A DNA stretch of 64,000 nt, from positions 200,001-264,000 of the forward strand of contig JACSYO010000526.1 in assembly GCA_016806645.1 (NCBI GenBank). The letters are read 5' to 3'. The first letter of the stretch is position 1, and each line of letters starts with the position of its first letter. Source of the stretch: Ophiodon elongatus. Its lineage: Eukaryota > Chordata > Actinopteri > Perciformes > Hexagrammidae. The notes under the pieces were generated by a model, which saw only the letters and a program-made list of their open reading frames with translations, did no database searches and had not been told where the DNA came from. Shown here piece after piece: positions 23,719 through 36,689 of the stretch. The position numbers and the translations under genes were made by a program.

Positions 23719-24222
23719 TTAAAGGGATAGTTTTGGTGTTTTGAAGTACTTATCCATAGTCAATGTATTACCCGCTGTAGATGGCAGTCGGCCAGCCCCC
23801 AGTTCGGCGACGCGGGCATAAGTACTGTCACGAGAGCAGAGCAATGCAACTGCTGTGGAAGGGCAGCAGCAAAACGTATTTCAGCCTCCTGAAAGACAGG
23901 CCCACTTTAAAAAATCTATATCCGTTTAAGTGTACGCTATATTTAGAATATTTTCTTTATCCTGCCGCCAGACAAGCCTGTCAGACGGTGAGCTGAACTG
24001 AGAGTGAAACTCATCTATGCTTACTTTAAAGCCACAGGTCTCCGTTGACAGTAGCAGTAGAGATAATTTTCACTTTTACTTCAGTTCCATGCCAGATATT
24101 CCTAAATATAGCGTACGCCGCTGCCCCCATCCACAGCAGTACGTTACCTTTCTCCAGTCTGTGCCCACCACCATCTAATGCCAGCCACTGTACCACTTCA
24201 GAGCTCCCGAACTACCCCTTTA
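23719..24222. mobile_element. TTAA-flanked MITE (piggyBac-like ends)
   Basis: The 504-bp block starts TTAAAGGGATAGTT (23719-23732) and ends with the inverted complement AACTACCCCTTTAA (13 of 14 matches), so TTAA sits at both ends. An inner perfect inverted pair of 15 bases, GTACGCTATATTTAG at 23932-23946 and its complement at 24102-24116, shows that much of the element is a degenerate fold-back. TTAA target sites are typical of piggyBac-type elements. No transposase is encoded, so it would move only in trans, if at all. Confidence 0.75.
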
Positions 24223-24654
24223 ACAGAAAGTTGAGGTTTGAAAACAAATATTTTATACCCCTTCCTTTTGTTTTAAACAATTATGCCTTGCCTTGAACCG
24301 GTGTATTGAAGTAAACTCACAGACTGTTGTCCTTTGTTCAGGCACAGCGAGAATCCTTCTCTCCTCCTGAAAACAAGGAATCTTTATTGGACAGAGTTTC
24401 GGTAATCCATCACCCCAATAAATCAGAGTTGTTGACTTGTGTTGACGGACCTGTCTGAGCTTGTTCTTGTTTGGCAGTGTGATACTAGTTATGACAACAT
24501 GGATAAACAGCTTGATAGGAGTATCAGTCCAGACTGTAGTCCCCATCTTGTCTCCTTTATGTTAAAACAAGACTAAGAGTCCACAGCCATGCCAGCTGCG
24601 CTGTGAGGTGTAGGCACAGCACTGCTCTGAGCTTAATACTTACAACACTGGCAA
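24223..24654. other. Nothing recognised
   Basis: Unique-looking sequence between two repeats, without exon signals that I can support. Confidence 0.4.
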
Positions 24655-24935
24655 TGCTGACATGCTGATAATTGATCATTTTAGCTTCGTGTTAGCATGC
24701 TGACTAAAGCCAAATATCAGTGAACACAAAGTCCAGCTGGGAATACCATTAGTCTGGTAGGTATTTGACAGGACAAATTTAATATTTTATTTTATCCTGA
24801 GGGGTACATGGATGTATGTTCCAAATTTTATCACAATCCATCTAATAGTTATTGAGCCATTTCTCTGGAAACCAAAAACAGAGAGGTCATAGTGGTGCTG
24901 GATAAAAAGTTAGGTGAACACCAACGTGTGGGAAC
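24655..24935 (+). repeat. Teleost dispersed repeat, family A copy 1
   Basis: Key words in order are GTTAGCATGCTGAC, 'aacacaaagtccagctggg', 'taccattagtctggtaggta', 'tatcctgaggggtacatgg' and 'tcacaatccatctaatagtt'. The same order occurs at 32825-33330 and, inverted, at 44335-44665. It has no open frame. I recall this as one of the commonest unclassified teleost repeats. Confidence 0.7.
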
Positions 24936-25029
24936 CACGAATATCTGTTTTTTTAGATGTCGTTATGACTTTGGATAAAGGCAAATATTATGAAATATGA
25001 AACATTAGGGTTCAAAGCCTTTAGACTTC

Positions 25030-25196
25030 ATATAAATTGTTGATTGTGTTAAATAGGCATACAATATTGTCTGATATCGATTGCAGGCCACTAAATTGAA
25101 TCAATTGGAAATCCTATTGTGGCAGTATCGTTGTCCAAAGAATTGATATGATACCGTATCGTGATCAAACTTGTGATTCACACCCCTACTATTCGA
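25030..25196. repeat. Decayed repeat with 'gattcacacccctac' end
   Basis: AT-rich sequence with 'gatatcgattg' and 'gataccgtatcgtgatc', ending TGTGATTCACACCCCTAC. It resembles the right end of elements that begin GTAGGGGTGTGAATC in fish. The left end was not found. Confidence 0.4.
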
Positions 25197-28100
25197 CTAT
25201 GATTATCATCCCCAGATCCATAGCTAAAAACCTCGGGGACACAATGAGGTGGCTCTCAGATGCCACAAAGTCTGCCTGGAGGGCCACTCGTATTGAGCCA
25301 TCTTTGTAGTTATTTAGTGCCATCAGAGTTTGAATGAACTAGAACCAACTACTAGAACCAAAGCAGTGAACGTCACTACTTTGCACTTGTTAGATCCCGA
25401 CACATCATGCCTCCCAGCTCGATTTACCACACAGGACACACGCGTCAAAGGGTAAGACTGGCTAACTGCGTGCAACAACTCGACAACCCCACCATGTCAC
25501 TTTCAATATTTCATCATGCACTACACTACATGAGGCACCGGAGCTTGCAGAACAGAGTTTGTAAATCAGTTTGTATGTCGGGATTGATGGCATGTGTGAC
25601 ACAGAGTAATTAACTGGCCAGAGGCAGCCAGCCCTTCCTATCCGGCACCATTTGTAAATGCATTACGTGCTTACAAACAGCACTTGTACAATCAATGCAG
25701 TGCTATCTAACAATGCTTACAGTGATCGGTGTATTGAATGAGACACACATTGTTCAGGTCAACCAGAGCTGTACATTGGGAGCAGCCAATACCTGCTTTA
25801 ATTGCGTGTCCCTCTCGCGCAGAGCAAACATTTAGTAAGGTAGTTAGAGTTATCTGAAGTAAAAAAAAGTACTTGGGTTGGGGGTGCATGCAAAGTAATT
25901 AAACAGGAGGAAGACCCTTTAGTGCTTTAGGTTTGCAGTAAAGGAAACTGGTGTCACTTTTTCTTTTTTTTTCTTTTTTTTTATCGCCCTCAAGTACCTC
26001 AACTAACTGCCTTGCAGTCACAGCGTTTCACTGCTTTTATTGAACAACTACTCTCTAACCTGTTCATCATTCAGAAGTTTTCCCAAAGTCGAGTCTTAAG
26101 ATCCAAATAACAATGACACTGATTGTCACTGAGGCAACAATTTTCTTGCCTCACCGAAGGCGTTTGATTGTGAGATTGGAGTTGCAGTCATTTCGCACAA
26201 CCTGAAAAGGTTAATTATGGCTGTAGATAGAAAAAAAAAGTGGCATTCAAACCAATCTGTTTGGAATTACTTGTCTGTTTCGCATCATAATAATTTGCTT
26301 TTTTTGCACAGAAGTTGCATCACCTCGGGCCACCCTGGGATTTCTAATTATTGCACCAGTTGTCTGCATTCTTAATCCCGCACGAATCTGCCGTGTTTGT
26401 AATCTGGCACAATATGGTAATTTGTGATGGAGTTTTTACAAAGTGATCGTTTGATAGATTATCTTCTTGTTATTCTGCATCCCATTAATTTGGGCCATTT
26501 TTTTTATTTTCCAAAGACTTTTTTTTTTTTTCGTTCTCCGCACATTTTCTCTTTCTCTTTTTGGTTTAGCGATTTTGTGGAGACTGCTGTGGAAATTTCT
26601 CATGAAAGCTTGATAGCAATTTGGGTGCAAACTCAGACCCATTATGTAACTGTCGTCTGCAGTGGATTAGATTCCGAAACTGTACGAGGTCCGCAGGTCC
26701 GCCATTGCAAGTGAGGCAAAATCAAACATTTGGGAAGAAAATCGGATTATGCTGGATATGTTAATTTTGTGTTCACCCAAAGTAGTCATAATGCTACAGA
26801 GATCAGAGAAATTCGCATATTTGGCACGAAATCGGTGATCTGTGATGGGTTGCATTGTGAAAGGACCCCTGTAGTTCCGATTACATCCAGGTAGCATGTT
26901 ACAGTCACACTAGCGGAATATGTTGAGGATGCTGTTGAATTCTAATGAGTAAAACATGTGTGTCCTGAAATACACAACAATATCGAAATTTAAAGGTCAA
27001 CACCAAAGTGGACCTGAGTAAGATCATATTGAAATGACACCACCAGGTCGAGTCAGAGCCGCTTGTGGTCCTGCTAAATGCAGAACTACTGTACGTTGCA
27101 TGCAGTCCTGAAAGCCCTTCATTCTGGGACAGGGTGCCCTTTTTTGAATAATGTGACCTTCAGAATGTGAGAGTTGACTGGTTGTGCTATTCACTGTACT
27201 CATTCTAAACGCTCACTTCAAAACACGGCCCCAGGGGTCTCATTTGAGTACGGGCAGCACTTCACAGTCAACATTTGACCTTTAAGGCCCCAAATGGTTT
27301 TTCCTCGGCTATTTCACTCTTGCATATGCACATTTCCCCAAAGGATATTGATTGCAGATGGCAAATAGCTTTTTGGATTGTTTTCATTTTGATTTTCGAC
27401 CTGCGCTTTTCGTCCAGTTAAAAATTGAGAGCAGACCTCCAAGAACCGTTTTCTTTGCGGACTACTTGCATGAGGTTTGTCAATCATTCGGAAAAAGGAA
27501 GAAATGGCTCCACATGTGGTTTTAGCCATCTGTGACATGCTCATGCTTTTTACTGCTTCCCACACAGTATGTGCCAACATACATTTCGTTTTATCTTATC
27601 TGCTTATCTGTTATTTCTTGTGTTTTCTGCCTGTAATGTCATTGCGTCTGATCAAGATAACCATGAAACGAACACCAGGAACACGAACACTGTGCTGGAT
27701 ATGTCCACATGGAGGCTAATACACTAAACATTTTACTTCTTTAATGGATGGAAACCCTAATCTCTTTCTCAAAAGTCGGAGATAATCGTGTTTTCTGTTA
27801 GGGAAGGAGATTGACCCCCTTCAACCCTCCCTGGCATTTTGGAGGAAATAACTTTTTTGGCTTATCACCTCTGCCCTAAAGAGATTCACACGCCACTGGG
27901 CTCATGCAACCATATTGTGATTTCAATCTCACCCGATACACTGATAGGGATCACACCCCCCCCCCCCCCAAAAAAAAACACACATTATACTTAATATTGC
28001 AGCATGCACAATCGCATCACACAGTAAGCTGTATTTCCCCACACTTGGGGGGGAAACCAATCATCACAAGGGAAAGAAAATAGTTCTCAGAACCAAAGAC

Positions 28101-28649
28101 GGTGTTTATTACAGACCTGCAAGGAGACAAATGGATTTATAACAGCCACGGCTGAATCTGTATGCTAATTTGTCCTAGAGCTTTAGCACGAGGCATTCCC
28201 TCAGATTCCGTGAGACGAACATCCTTCTCCTCCCGATGGCCTCGATGCACATTTTACACTACAAAAATAGCAGCGCTTCACATCCCGAGTTCATGAAACG
28301 GACGCTAGGAGGACACATGAAGACACATGCATAAAAAAAAAGAACTCAGACCGGAGTGCATTCCTTTGATTAAAATACATCTATGTTTAGAAAGCTGAAA
28401 TAAAGTTGCCTTTATACATAACTCGCCGTGATGTGAGTCCGTAGAGGAAGGTGTTAGAAGGTACTATGGGGTAACATGTCAGCCATGGCAAATGGACAGG
28501 GGGAGTATTTAAGGGTCAGTTCACAGAAATTAACATATATATAATTTATCATATTTTCCTTCTCACTTCTACTGGTGCGCATGTAATTTTTGGACGGAGG
28601 CATCATTTTTTTTCGGTCTGCTCTATTCTCGAGAGCGCGAAAGCCATAG
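25197..28649. other. Non-coding unique DNA
   Basis: No exon recognised in 3.4 kb. 26100-26420 is AT-rich, with intact-looking 'ttaattatgg' and 'tctaattattgc' words, and might be conserved non-coding sequence, but I cannot test this. A C run followed by an A run lies at 27955-27978. Confidence 0.45.
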
Positions 28650-28835
28650 GAGCGTCTGGAAGGAATCTCTCTAAATTTGGCACAAACATCCACTTCGACT
28701 CGAGTATCAACTGATTCGAATTTTGGAGGTCAAAAGTCACTGCAACCTCATGTCCTACCACAATATCTCAGGAGCACCTCAAACTATTTTCTTCAAATTT
28801 GGCACAAACGTCCACCATAACTAAAGAATTAATCT
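28650..28835 (+). repeat. Teleost dispersed repeat, family B copy 2
   Basis: It carries AAATTTGGCACAAACATCCA, 'actcgagtatcaactgattc', 'aggtcaaaagtcactgcaac', then a second 'aaatttggcacaaacgtcca'. It is the same motif order as the copy at 14545-14830, and the 'ttcaaatttggcacaaacgt' word is repeated about 120 bases apart within this copy. Confidence 0.65.
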
Positions 28836-31039
28836 GCACATGTATTACTGCCCCCCAGTGCAATAGAGGTGAATGAAGTTTAATTTGTATTGCTTACAGA
28901 AAAAAATAAAAGAATAAAATGCAACCATCTCTTTTCAAAAGCTTTGGATAATCTACAGACGTCTGAAACACTGAAGAAATAATCTCTATGAAACTGTTTG
29001 GTCTATGGATTGTCCTTGAGTGATTAAGACACTTTTTTTTCTGGAAGGATATGTTGCTGTCAAATTATTAATGTATTCTTTTAACAATATTATATTCTAA
29101 GCACAGAGTTCTCAAAAACCTGGTAAAATAAAACCAAAACCATCAGCGGGGCTCAATAATGCCACTGGAGGTGAGTGAGAACATGTTTTTTTCTCATTTG
29201 GTTGAATCGACCCCTTAGCTACAGGTCAGCGGCTTTCTAATGCCTAATGCATTGATTGTCAGCATTGTTACAAAGCTCAGGTGCCACATGACAAATGAGT
29301 GATTACGCTCCTCTGATAAATTTGCAACCACAAAGAGTTATTGAAACGTATTGCCTATAGGATAACCCTGATTGGCAGACTTATTAAGAAGCTCAGGTGC
29401 GTGCTGGTAGTGTTCTTAATAAATGAGTCCAAGTGGTGTCGGATGCCCATCAGGGTACAATAGAGGGGGGTGACAGGGCTGGGCTGTCCCATCAGTCACA
29501 TTGCTGCGGGGGGTCAGAGGTGACCCTGGCACCCCATCTGGTTCAGAATACACAGACAGGGGAGAGGAGGGGGAGAGTGAGTGTTGAAAGGAGTGGTGTT
29601 GTTGGTGGAGGTGGTGATGGTGGCGTGCGGGCTGGCGGGCGGACGGAGGTCAGGCAGTCCTATTGCTTATAAAGACGGATCCAGAGATGTGGGGGCCGAT
29701 GCAAGCACACGAACATGTTCAGAGACACGCGAACGCACTCGTACGCCCGTGGTGTGCAACTCGAGTCGAGACACACACATTCTCTCCCTCCGGAGGGGTG
29801 AGGTCAGGGGGGTAGGGGGGGATCTGTCACACGACGCACCTCAATTGTAACAGATGGATGCACACACACAATTTCACACACACAGTCTTGTGTCCCAGTG
29901 AGGCTGGCAGGGTCCTGACCTGTGTGACCAGGCTCGCAGACCAGGCAGGCATATGGGCCAGGACCCTGGGGGCAGTGAGATAGACAAAGAGCTGATTGGC
30001 ACCGTTGGAGGATAAACACACATGGTTTACCCAGTTTCTAAGTTCACGCAGTGGGTTTTTTTGTACAGCAAATAATTGTTTGTATTTTGTATTTTTTTTT
30101 GTATGCGTTCTTTGCAATCGCTATCAGCCTTGTGTTTGCTACACGCCAAACTTGCTCTCTTTAAAAGAAAAAGTCAAGCATATCCCGCTGCTGATGGGAA
30201 AGTGTTTTTGTTTGTTCAGGCAGGAGCTGGGGAGGAAGCAGGTGCTGGTGGTAGTTGGCATTGTCAGCTTTGACGAGGAAGGACATACATGGGTAGGCAT
30301 GGGTAGGTCCAAATTAACATTGGTCGGCTCACCTGCTGCAAACTGTGTAATTTATATCCCACATCAGTGAGTCTAATTCCTTTGTACTTATTCTTATATA
30401 TAGTCATTCCGTTTTTGCCGTGGGGCGGCAAAATTGGCAGATGGCTGAAAAACAATCCGTGCCTGTTTCTCTCTTTTCTCACTTAAAGACGCATATGTTC
30501 ACAACAACAGTGCAGGAGCACTTGTAGCCGGGTGAATGCCTGTTGTGTCTTGTTGGCTGTGTCACCGTGATGTCACCTTTAAACCTTCAAGAAACGACGT
30601 AGCTGTTTAACCAGTCCTGTACTGCAGTAACACAACACTGACACCAGTCTGGTGTTCAAGAGCTCTTCGTAAAACCCCAAAAGGGTAAACCCAGACTGAA
30701 CATAGACCTGTGATTGTCTTGAATAGACACAGATGAGCATATGTACTCAAACACAGATTTAGACCTTAAAGGTATGATTATAGTTTGATGATAATCGTTT
30801 TGAAGTTTGGGAAATATGCCTATTGGCTTTCTTGCTGTGAGTTAGATGAGAAGATCAATTCCACTTTCATGTCTGTATGCCTCAATATGAGGAAACTGAG
30901 AGCAATAGATAGGTTTAGCTTAGCATAAAGACTGCAAGCAGGGTTTGTTTTAATCTGTACAAAAACCGAAGTGTAAAAACTACAAGTTGTGTTTGGATGG
31001 GACAAGACTCTAGGACCTGAGCTTTGTCATTCTGGGGAA
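28836..31039. other. Non-coding; one weak exon-like signal on the minus strand
   Basis: Purine/G-rich sequence at 29460-29650 gives Gly/Arg-rich frames only. At 29920-29965 (minus strand) a short GC-rich segment is flanked by a good acceptor (pyrimidine tract ending CCCCCAG) and a donor (CACACAG|GTCAGG). It could encode GPGPYACLVCEPGHTG. A single 46-base segment cannot be assigned to a gene, so I list it only as a possibility. The rest shows nothing. Confidence 0.35.
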
Positions 31040-31469
31040 AATATCATATGTCGGGTCGATATTGGCTCAAATAGCTGGTTTGGGTATCGATTTCAATAGG
31101 ACCGTTTAATATATTATTCTAAATTATACAATGGAATGTGATTCCTGTTTTGACCAATTTGTTGCTGAGTTAAAAAGGTTTACACTTGACTTCTTATTTT
31201 TTGAAAATAAATAATTCAGTAAATTTAATTTCATGTATTTATTTGTTACATTTTGTTTTTACATAGTTAGGAAATGAATGTTGATGTCAGGTCTGATTGT
31301 TGAATTACATGTAAAATTATCATGTAATGATCCCAGTCTCCTCAACACAGTGAGGCCTACGTCTTATTAATCAAACCCTGGTATCGGATCGGTTCTCGTT
31401 ATCCGCCGATACCCAAAAGCTCAGGTATCGCTATCTGAACTGAAAAGTGGCATCAGTGCATCCCTAGTC
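31040..31469. mobile_element. Decayed hAT-like non-autonomous element
   Basis: The right end reads 'ggtatcggatcggttctcg', 'ccgatacccaaaagctcag' and finishes GTGCATCCCTAGT. This is the inverted form of the TAGGGATGCAC end seen at 1225. The left half is AT-rich and eroded, with 'gatattggctc' and 'gggtatcgat' still visible. No coding frame. Confidence 0.6.
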
Positions 31470-32303
31470 ACCGGAGGTTTTATCAGCTTGCTCTTGAAGA
31501 GTACAGATTAATCACAGAGTCTGACAAGTCCATTTTAAAGTGTAAAAGATTATGGGCTTTTTATTTGAAAATATTCTATTGCGTTGCATTGTGGGATGCA
31601 TACGATCCAGTGTTTCAGGAGCTTGTCTCTGAGTCTTAATGTTTTAAAAGGTGAAACCAGTCCATACACCCTCTCCCCACTGTTTCGCTCATTTCATCTG
31701 GTTTCATTTGTGAGTTACATTCCCAAGTTCGATGTCTCCGGCCCTGATTGTTTTTAGAGAACCAACCAGGTCTGCCTTCTGCTGATCGTCAACAACCTTC
31801 ACCCGTGATCTTTCCTCTCTCATCAATAGAGATTAGCCTTCTCCTCACATTAACCATCAATCACTCCATCTATCCTCCGTCTCTCTCCCACACACACACA
31901 CACACACACACGCACACACATATAGCTACATGGGATATGCACACAGTCGATCAGCTTGGGTTGAAATGTCTTCACTCCCCATTTACTCCTGACTCCGTGT
32001 GTATGCATGCATACAGACCAGCACGCAGACCTGCGAGATGTGCATAGGAACAAATCACCAGCTGCCAGCGGGTAAATGAAGATATAACCACTCCTGGCCG
32101 CCGTGTACCTTCAGCAGTGCCACTTAATCCAGCCATAGGATCTAATGTGGATGGACACTCAGTGATGGAGAAAGGCATGCACTAACAAACACATCCACTC
32201 CATCTAACAGTGATTGACACCGGCTCGCACCAAGCTCACTCTGTCTTTTACACACAGTCACCAGCACAAACAGGCCAACATGCAGAAACATGCAAGCAGG
32301 AGA

Positions 32304-32335
<32 letters not shown>

Positions 32336-32824
32336 ACAACCCACACATTCAGTTACAGCGACTGTAATGACACTTTCTGTGTCACTAAATGGTGTGGATT
32401 CAAAACTGCTGGCAAATCTTTGATCTTTGCCAAGACAGGACTTTATGATTCCTGTTGACATTCTCACACTCCCTGGTTTTCTATGTAAAATTGAAGCTGT
32501 ATATACATTTTGGAGATGTCATGGTGTATCCATTCATGGTATTCAGGGAATTTAGGGTATATCATTTCCAAAATGAATGAGATGAGTGTATGATTCCATA
32601 TCTAAAACTGCAAATTTGTAACCAACAACTTTGTTCACAAAGATACACTGCAATGCCACACGGTGAATGAATGGATATCATTATATAACATGTGTCTTTA
32701 CATTTGGCTTACACACACTTTACCTTGAGAAACTTCCTCTAAATATTCATAAATTGAAATGTAATGTAAATGTAATTTGTTTACAATAATGTTTTTAGAT
32801 AAGCAAGAGTCTTTGATACTGCAC
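31470..32824. other. Non-coding; two short CA microsatellites
   Basis: (CA)n tracts lie at 31889-31920 and 32308-32334. The rest is unique AT-rich DNA without exon signals. Confidence 0.55.
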
Positions 32825-33330
32825 TTATAGGCACAGTGGTGCTTTAGAGCTAAATGGCAACATGGACACCATTGCAATGCTAATGTGATGTTTAGTGGAT
32901 ATAATGTTCACCCTCTTCCCCATCTTAGTTTAGCATGTTAGCATGCTAACATTTGCCAACTAGCACCAAACAAAAAGTACGACTGAGGCTGTAATGGATG
33001 AATTCAACTTTGAAATGGGCATTAGAGGAGAAGATACTCAAAGAGATTACAATTCAGCCTGAGTTGGCCATCAAATTTTATCGCAATCCGTCTAATAGCT
33101 GTTGAGACATTTCACTTCAAACCACAAATGTCAACCTCATTGTGGCGCCAGAGGAAATCATAAAAGTCATTAGGGTACATCATGAGGCGACCATGAATGT
33201 CCGCACTAAATCGTGTGCCAACCTATCTGTTAGATGTAGATGTTTCACTGGATTAGGGAAATAGTTTGGACCGACGTGGTGGATAAACAGACGAATAGAC
33301 ATTGCCATCCCTTATGCCTGGCCATAAAAA
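32825..33330 (+). repeat. Teleost dispersed repeat, family A copy 2 (longest)
   Basis: This copy includes the palindromic core TTAGCATGTTAGCATGCTAAC-like stretch at about 32931-32951 and 'aaaaagtacgactgaggctg'. It then has 'atcgcaatccgtctaatagc', 'aaccacaaatgtcaacctca' and 'tttggaccgacgtggtggat', and ends 'acattgccatccct'. The internal word 'catgaatgtccgcactaaat' recurs as expected for the family's internal duplication. No open frame. Confidence 0.75.
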
Positions 33331-33357
33331 CCTCACAAAGATCCTTCCACAATGTCC

Positions 33358-33381
33358 TCTCTCTCTCTCTCTCTCTCTCTA
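33358..33381. repeat. (CT)n microsatellite
   Basis: A short CT dinucleotide tract directly after the dispersed repeat. Confidence 0.9.
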
Positions 33382-33460
33382 GCCCTCCCTCCGTCCATCA
33401 GTCTCTTTTGTTCCCTGTCCACCCTCTGTTGGGGTCTGTCACCATTGCAGAGAGCAGTGA

Positions 33461-33625
33461 TCATCGTTAATGACAGGCAGGCTTAAATTAGCCCACAGTA
33501 AACAATTAACACAACAGCGAAAAAAAAAAGAAAAAAGAATTCAATGCAAATTACATCTGCCAATGATAAAGTGCTGCAATAATATCAATGAATACCTTTG
33601 CCTGTAATTAGGAATGCCTTCCAGG
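33461..33625. promoter_or_regulatory. Possible conserved non-coding element (homeodomain/POU-like sites)
   Basis: The stretch contains TGACAG (33471-33476), a MEIS/PBX-like core. It also has several TTAAT/AATTA words and a perfect octamer ATGCAAAT (33544-33551) followed by TAC. This packing of developmental transcription-factor words is typical of vertebrate enhancers, but they are short and common in AT-rich DNA. Sequence conservation would have to decide. Confidence 0.25.
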
Positions 33626-35777
33626 TTATTTCTGCATGTGTGTGTGTGTGTGTGTGTGTTGTCTTAATAAATCCCTTTAAAACTGTTTTCCTTTCTGCTG
33701 GCCTTTTATGCGACTCACTCATTAATGCTCATAGAATTGCTATTTCAGTAATAGAAAGCCATAGAAACTGCGATCAAATGGAGCTGAATGGGCTGCGGAT
33801 GAATAGGGACACGGGATCCACTGAAATAGCTTCCGCTGTCTGTCGGCCCCCTCTTTGCTTGAAATGTTTTTGAACACATCTTGTTTATTGTCTTCAAAGT
33901 GAAGAAGATTGGTGTCTATACTGAACCAACAGACTTGATGGTTCACGACAGAGTGTGGATAAAAATGTGGCAGAGGGCCAAGAATAGCATACTGTACGGG
34001 GGACACCAGTTGCATTGTTCAGTACAAGAAAATACGTCCGGTCTCGAATTGCAATTAAATTGTTTAAAACAGTATGAAGAATTACAGGCCGGAGGAATTA
34101 CGTGGTATTAGTCCATCTGTCAGTTATGAGTTTGTCAGACGCTGAGGAACATCTTCTGTCTGTTGGTGATTTGGTACGGTGAGCCTCTCCATATGCGTGG
34201 CACTCCGCAGATCCCTCAGTCGCTGGACAGCAGCAGCCCAACAGTGTTATATGATGTCTGGTTAACAAATGAAAGACAGACAAATGGCATCGATCCTTGA
34301 ATGCACTGGCTTTGCGTTAATTGCCACTGAGTAAGTAATTGGTCTTGGCTAAATCTCTGCGAAAGGCCATTTGCACGAGAAGGATAAAAGTTCCCACATG
34401 GAATAAAACAAGGGGCCACAGTGGTGTTTTCCCACTTTCAGGGGGCTTTAGTGAATGGCATGGAGTGGAAATGGTGCTGTTGACACAATAAATAATTTGT
34501 CATCTTCTGGAGGGGGATGCTGTAGGTTTAGTCTGCCTTCTTTCTCTGCTGCAACAACACATCAGCTGATAGACCTGTTACCAGCCAGACAACAGCAGAA
34601 ATGCCATTTTTCCACTTATCTGGGTCAATCCCTAACAAATATGTCACCTTGTTTTGACCTGTAATTGTAGAGCCTCCTTTTGGGCCTGTCATTGTGATAT
34701 GAAAAAAGTAACAGGGGCCAGATGTATTAGAAAAAGAGAAACATACTTCTCCGCACAGAATCTGGTATTTATTGTTAGTAATGTGCATACCTTCACGCGT
34801 GCTCTACGCCATGTGTGCCACTTCATTTGAAATGGTCTTTTTCGTGACATCATGGCTTTCAACAACAGTCCTGGACTCAGTTTTGATAACATTGATAGCC
34901 GTGTGAATAAATATCCATTTTTACAAGCTTGATTTTCTTCCAGCATGTGCAGATCATTTCATATAGTCACCCCTAGTGATGCAGCATTGTGGGAATAAGA
35001 ACAGTCATAAATCCGACCCACTTATGTATCATTATTCTTATTAGTGGGCTGTTCTGGATCACAATACGCAGTATACGGATGCATATGGCTGTGTGTAACA
35101 CCATCTACGTCGTCGGTGCCAGATCGAGAATGGAATGAGTCTGGGTTGTGTCCAAACAAGATTAAACAGGGGGGTTGTTGACATAAATTCATAAATAATT
35201 TGGGGGAATGGGCGTTTGCAATGCGCACATGCAAACACTTTCACATTGACTGAGATTTATAAAGCTGCCGTGAAGATTTTTTTGCGCATATGCAGATGTT
35301 TAGCGGACATATTGTTTAAACACCTGGGTCCAAGGAAAACAGTGGTGAGGAGTGTCATTTTACAAATCTAAAGTCGTAGTTCTTCTCAATATTAGGGTTT
35401 GTATCGTATTCCGTTTTGAACCAAAGCTGTGTTGTTTCCATCTGGACAACTGAGCCTCCAAATGGATTTCACATCGTTAGAATGACCACTATGATTTCAG
35501 CCCATATTGTCTCCATCCATTTCAGGGCTAAACTCACCCTGTCTTTCTCCCTCCCGTGTTTTTTTATTCCATGTTTCTCGTGGCTTCTCCATTTTGGCCC
35601 TGTTCTCCCATTTTATTTCCCCCCTCTATCTCCTCTCCGTTTCTCTCTTTCTCCATTCTCTGGAGTAATTGCATTGATAGTGAACAGTGCTGCTAATTAA
35701 TTATGCAACAGCAGAAAATTGAGGTGAGAGCGAGGGATGAGAGGAGGAGAGATGAGGTTTGTGCCAAATGGTCTACG

Positions 35778-35778
<1 letters not shown>
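33626..35778. other. Non-coding unique DNA
   Basis: A short (GT)n lies at 33639-33659. No exon recognised; open frames are below 95 residues and without motifs. Confidence 0.5.

Positions 35779-35826
<48 letters not shown>
35779..35826. repeat. (GA)n microsatellite
   Basis: A perfect GA tract of about 48 bases. Confidence 0.98.
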
Positions 35827-35827
<1 letters not shown>

Positions 35828-36689
35828 GGGGAGAGTGTGTGAAGTACGTTGATGGGGGGAGAGAAAAAAAAAAGCCAGATGGGAAGCAGAACAAAGGAAA
35901 AGCACAAGAAAATGAGGAAAGGAGGAAGATGAGAGGCGAAGAACGCAACAACTGAGAGGTTATGTTTGTAACGAGGATCTGTCATAACGCGAAGATCAAC
36001 AGAGCGAACAGGCAAATCAGGGCTCTCCAGCAGAGGAAGATGAGAAGGATGGATGGTGGAAAAGTCAAATGGAAATATCAGCATTCCCTGCTCTTCTTTA
36101 GTGAAAGGCGTAGATGACTTAAGTATGTTCCTCATACTTAGCGTCTGTCTCTGTACTCCACGGAGAAAATCCAATGGGATTACAAGATCTGGTGACCTGG
36201 GAGGGTCAGTTTTTAAACATACTCGTATTGATTAAAAAAAACCTGAGTAAATACATTCCAAGTTGAAGACATCAGGGATGAGATTGTCTTTTTAGAAAAC
36301 ACTTTTTTCTTTTCCCATGTGCGGGGGATTAGCAGAGTTGCTAGTAGCTCGTAGCATGTGGTGGTTTAACTATTGAAGCTACTCATTCATTTACACAGCC
36401 CCAGCAGCATGAATAGGCTTTTATACTAATTTATTGTTTATATTACTACCTCTCACAAAGAACAAATGCATTTATAATGAATAAAAAAAGATTAACATTA
36501 GAAATGTCATAATTATTGTATTGTATAAGAAATAACTTAAGACATACAATACATGTCCATGGTCTTTTCTTATTCCAATACATCTTATTTTCAGTTATTG
36601 AAATGTTCCTTTGGAATAAAATGTTCTTGCAGTCACTATTTTTTCATAATGTAGCTTCAGTATAGTTAATAATACAATATTAACTTGGA
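35827..36689. other. Nothing recognised
   Basis: Purine-rich to about 35950, then AT-rich unique sequence. No exon signal that I can support. Confidence 0.45.
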
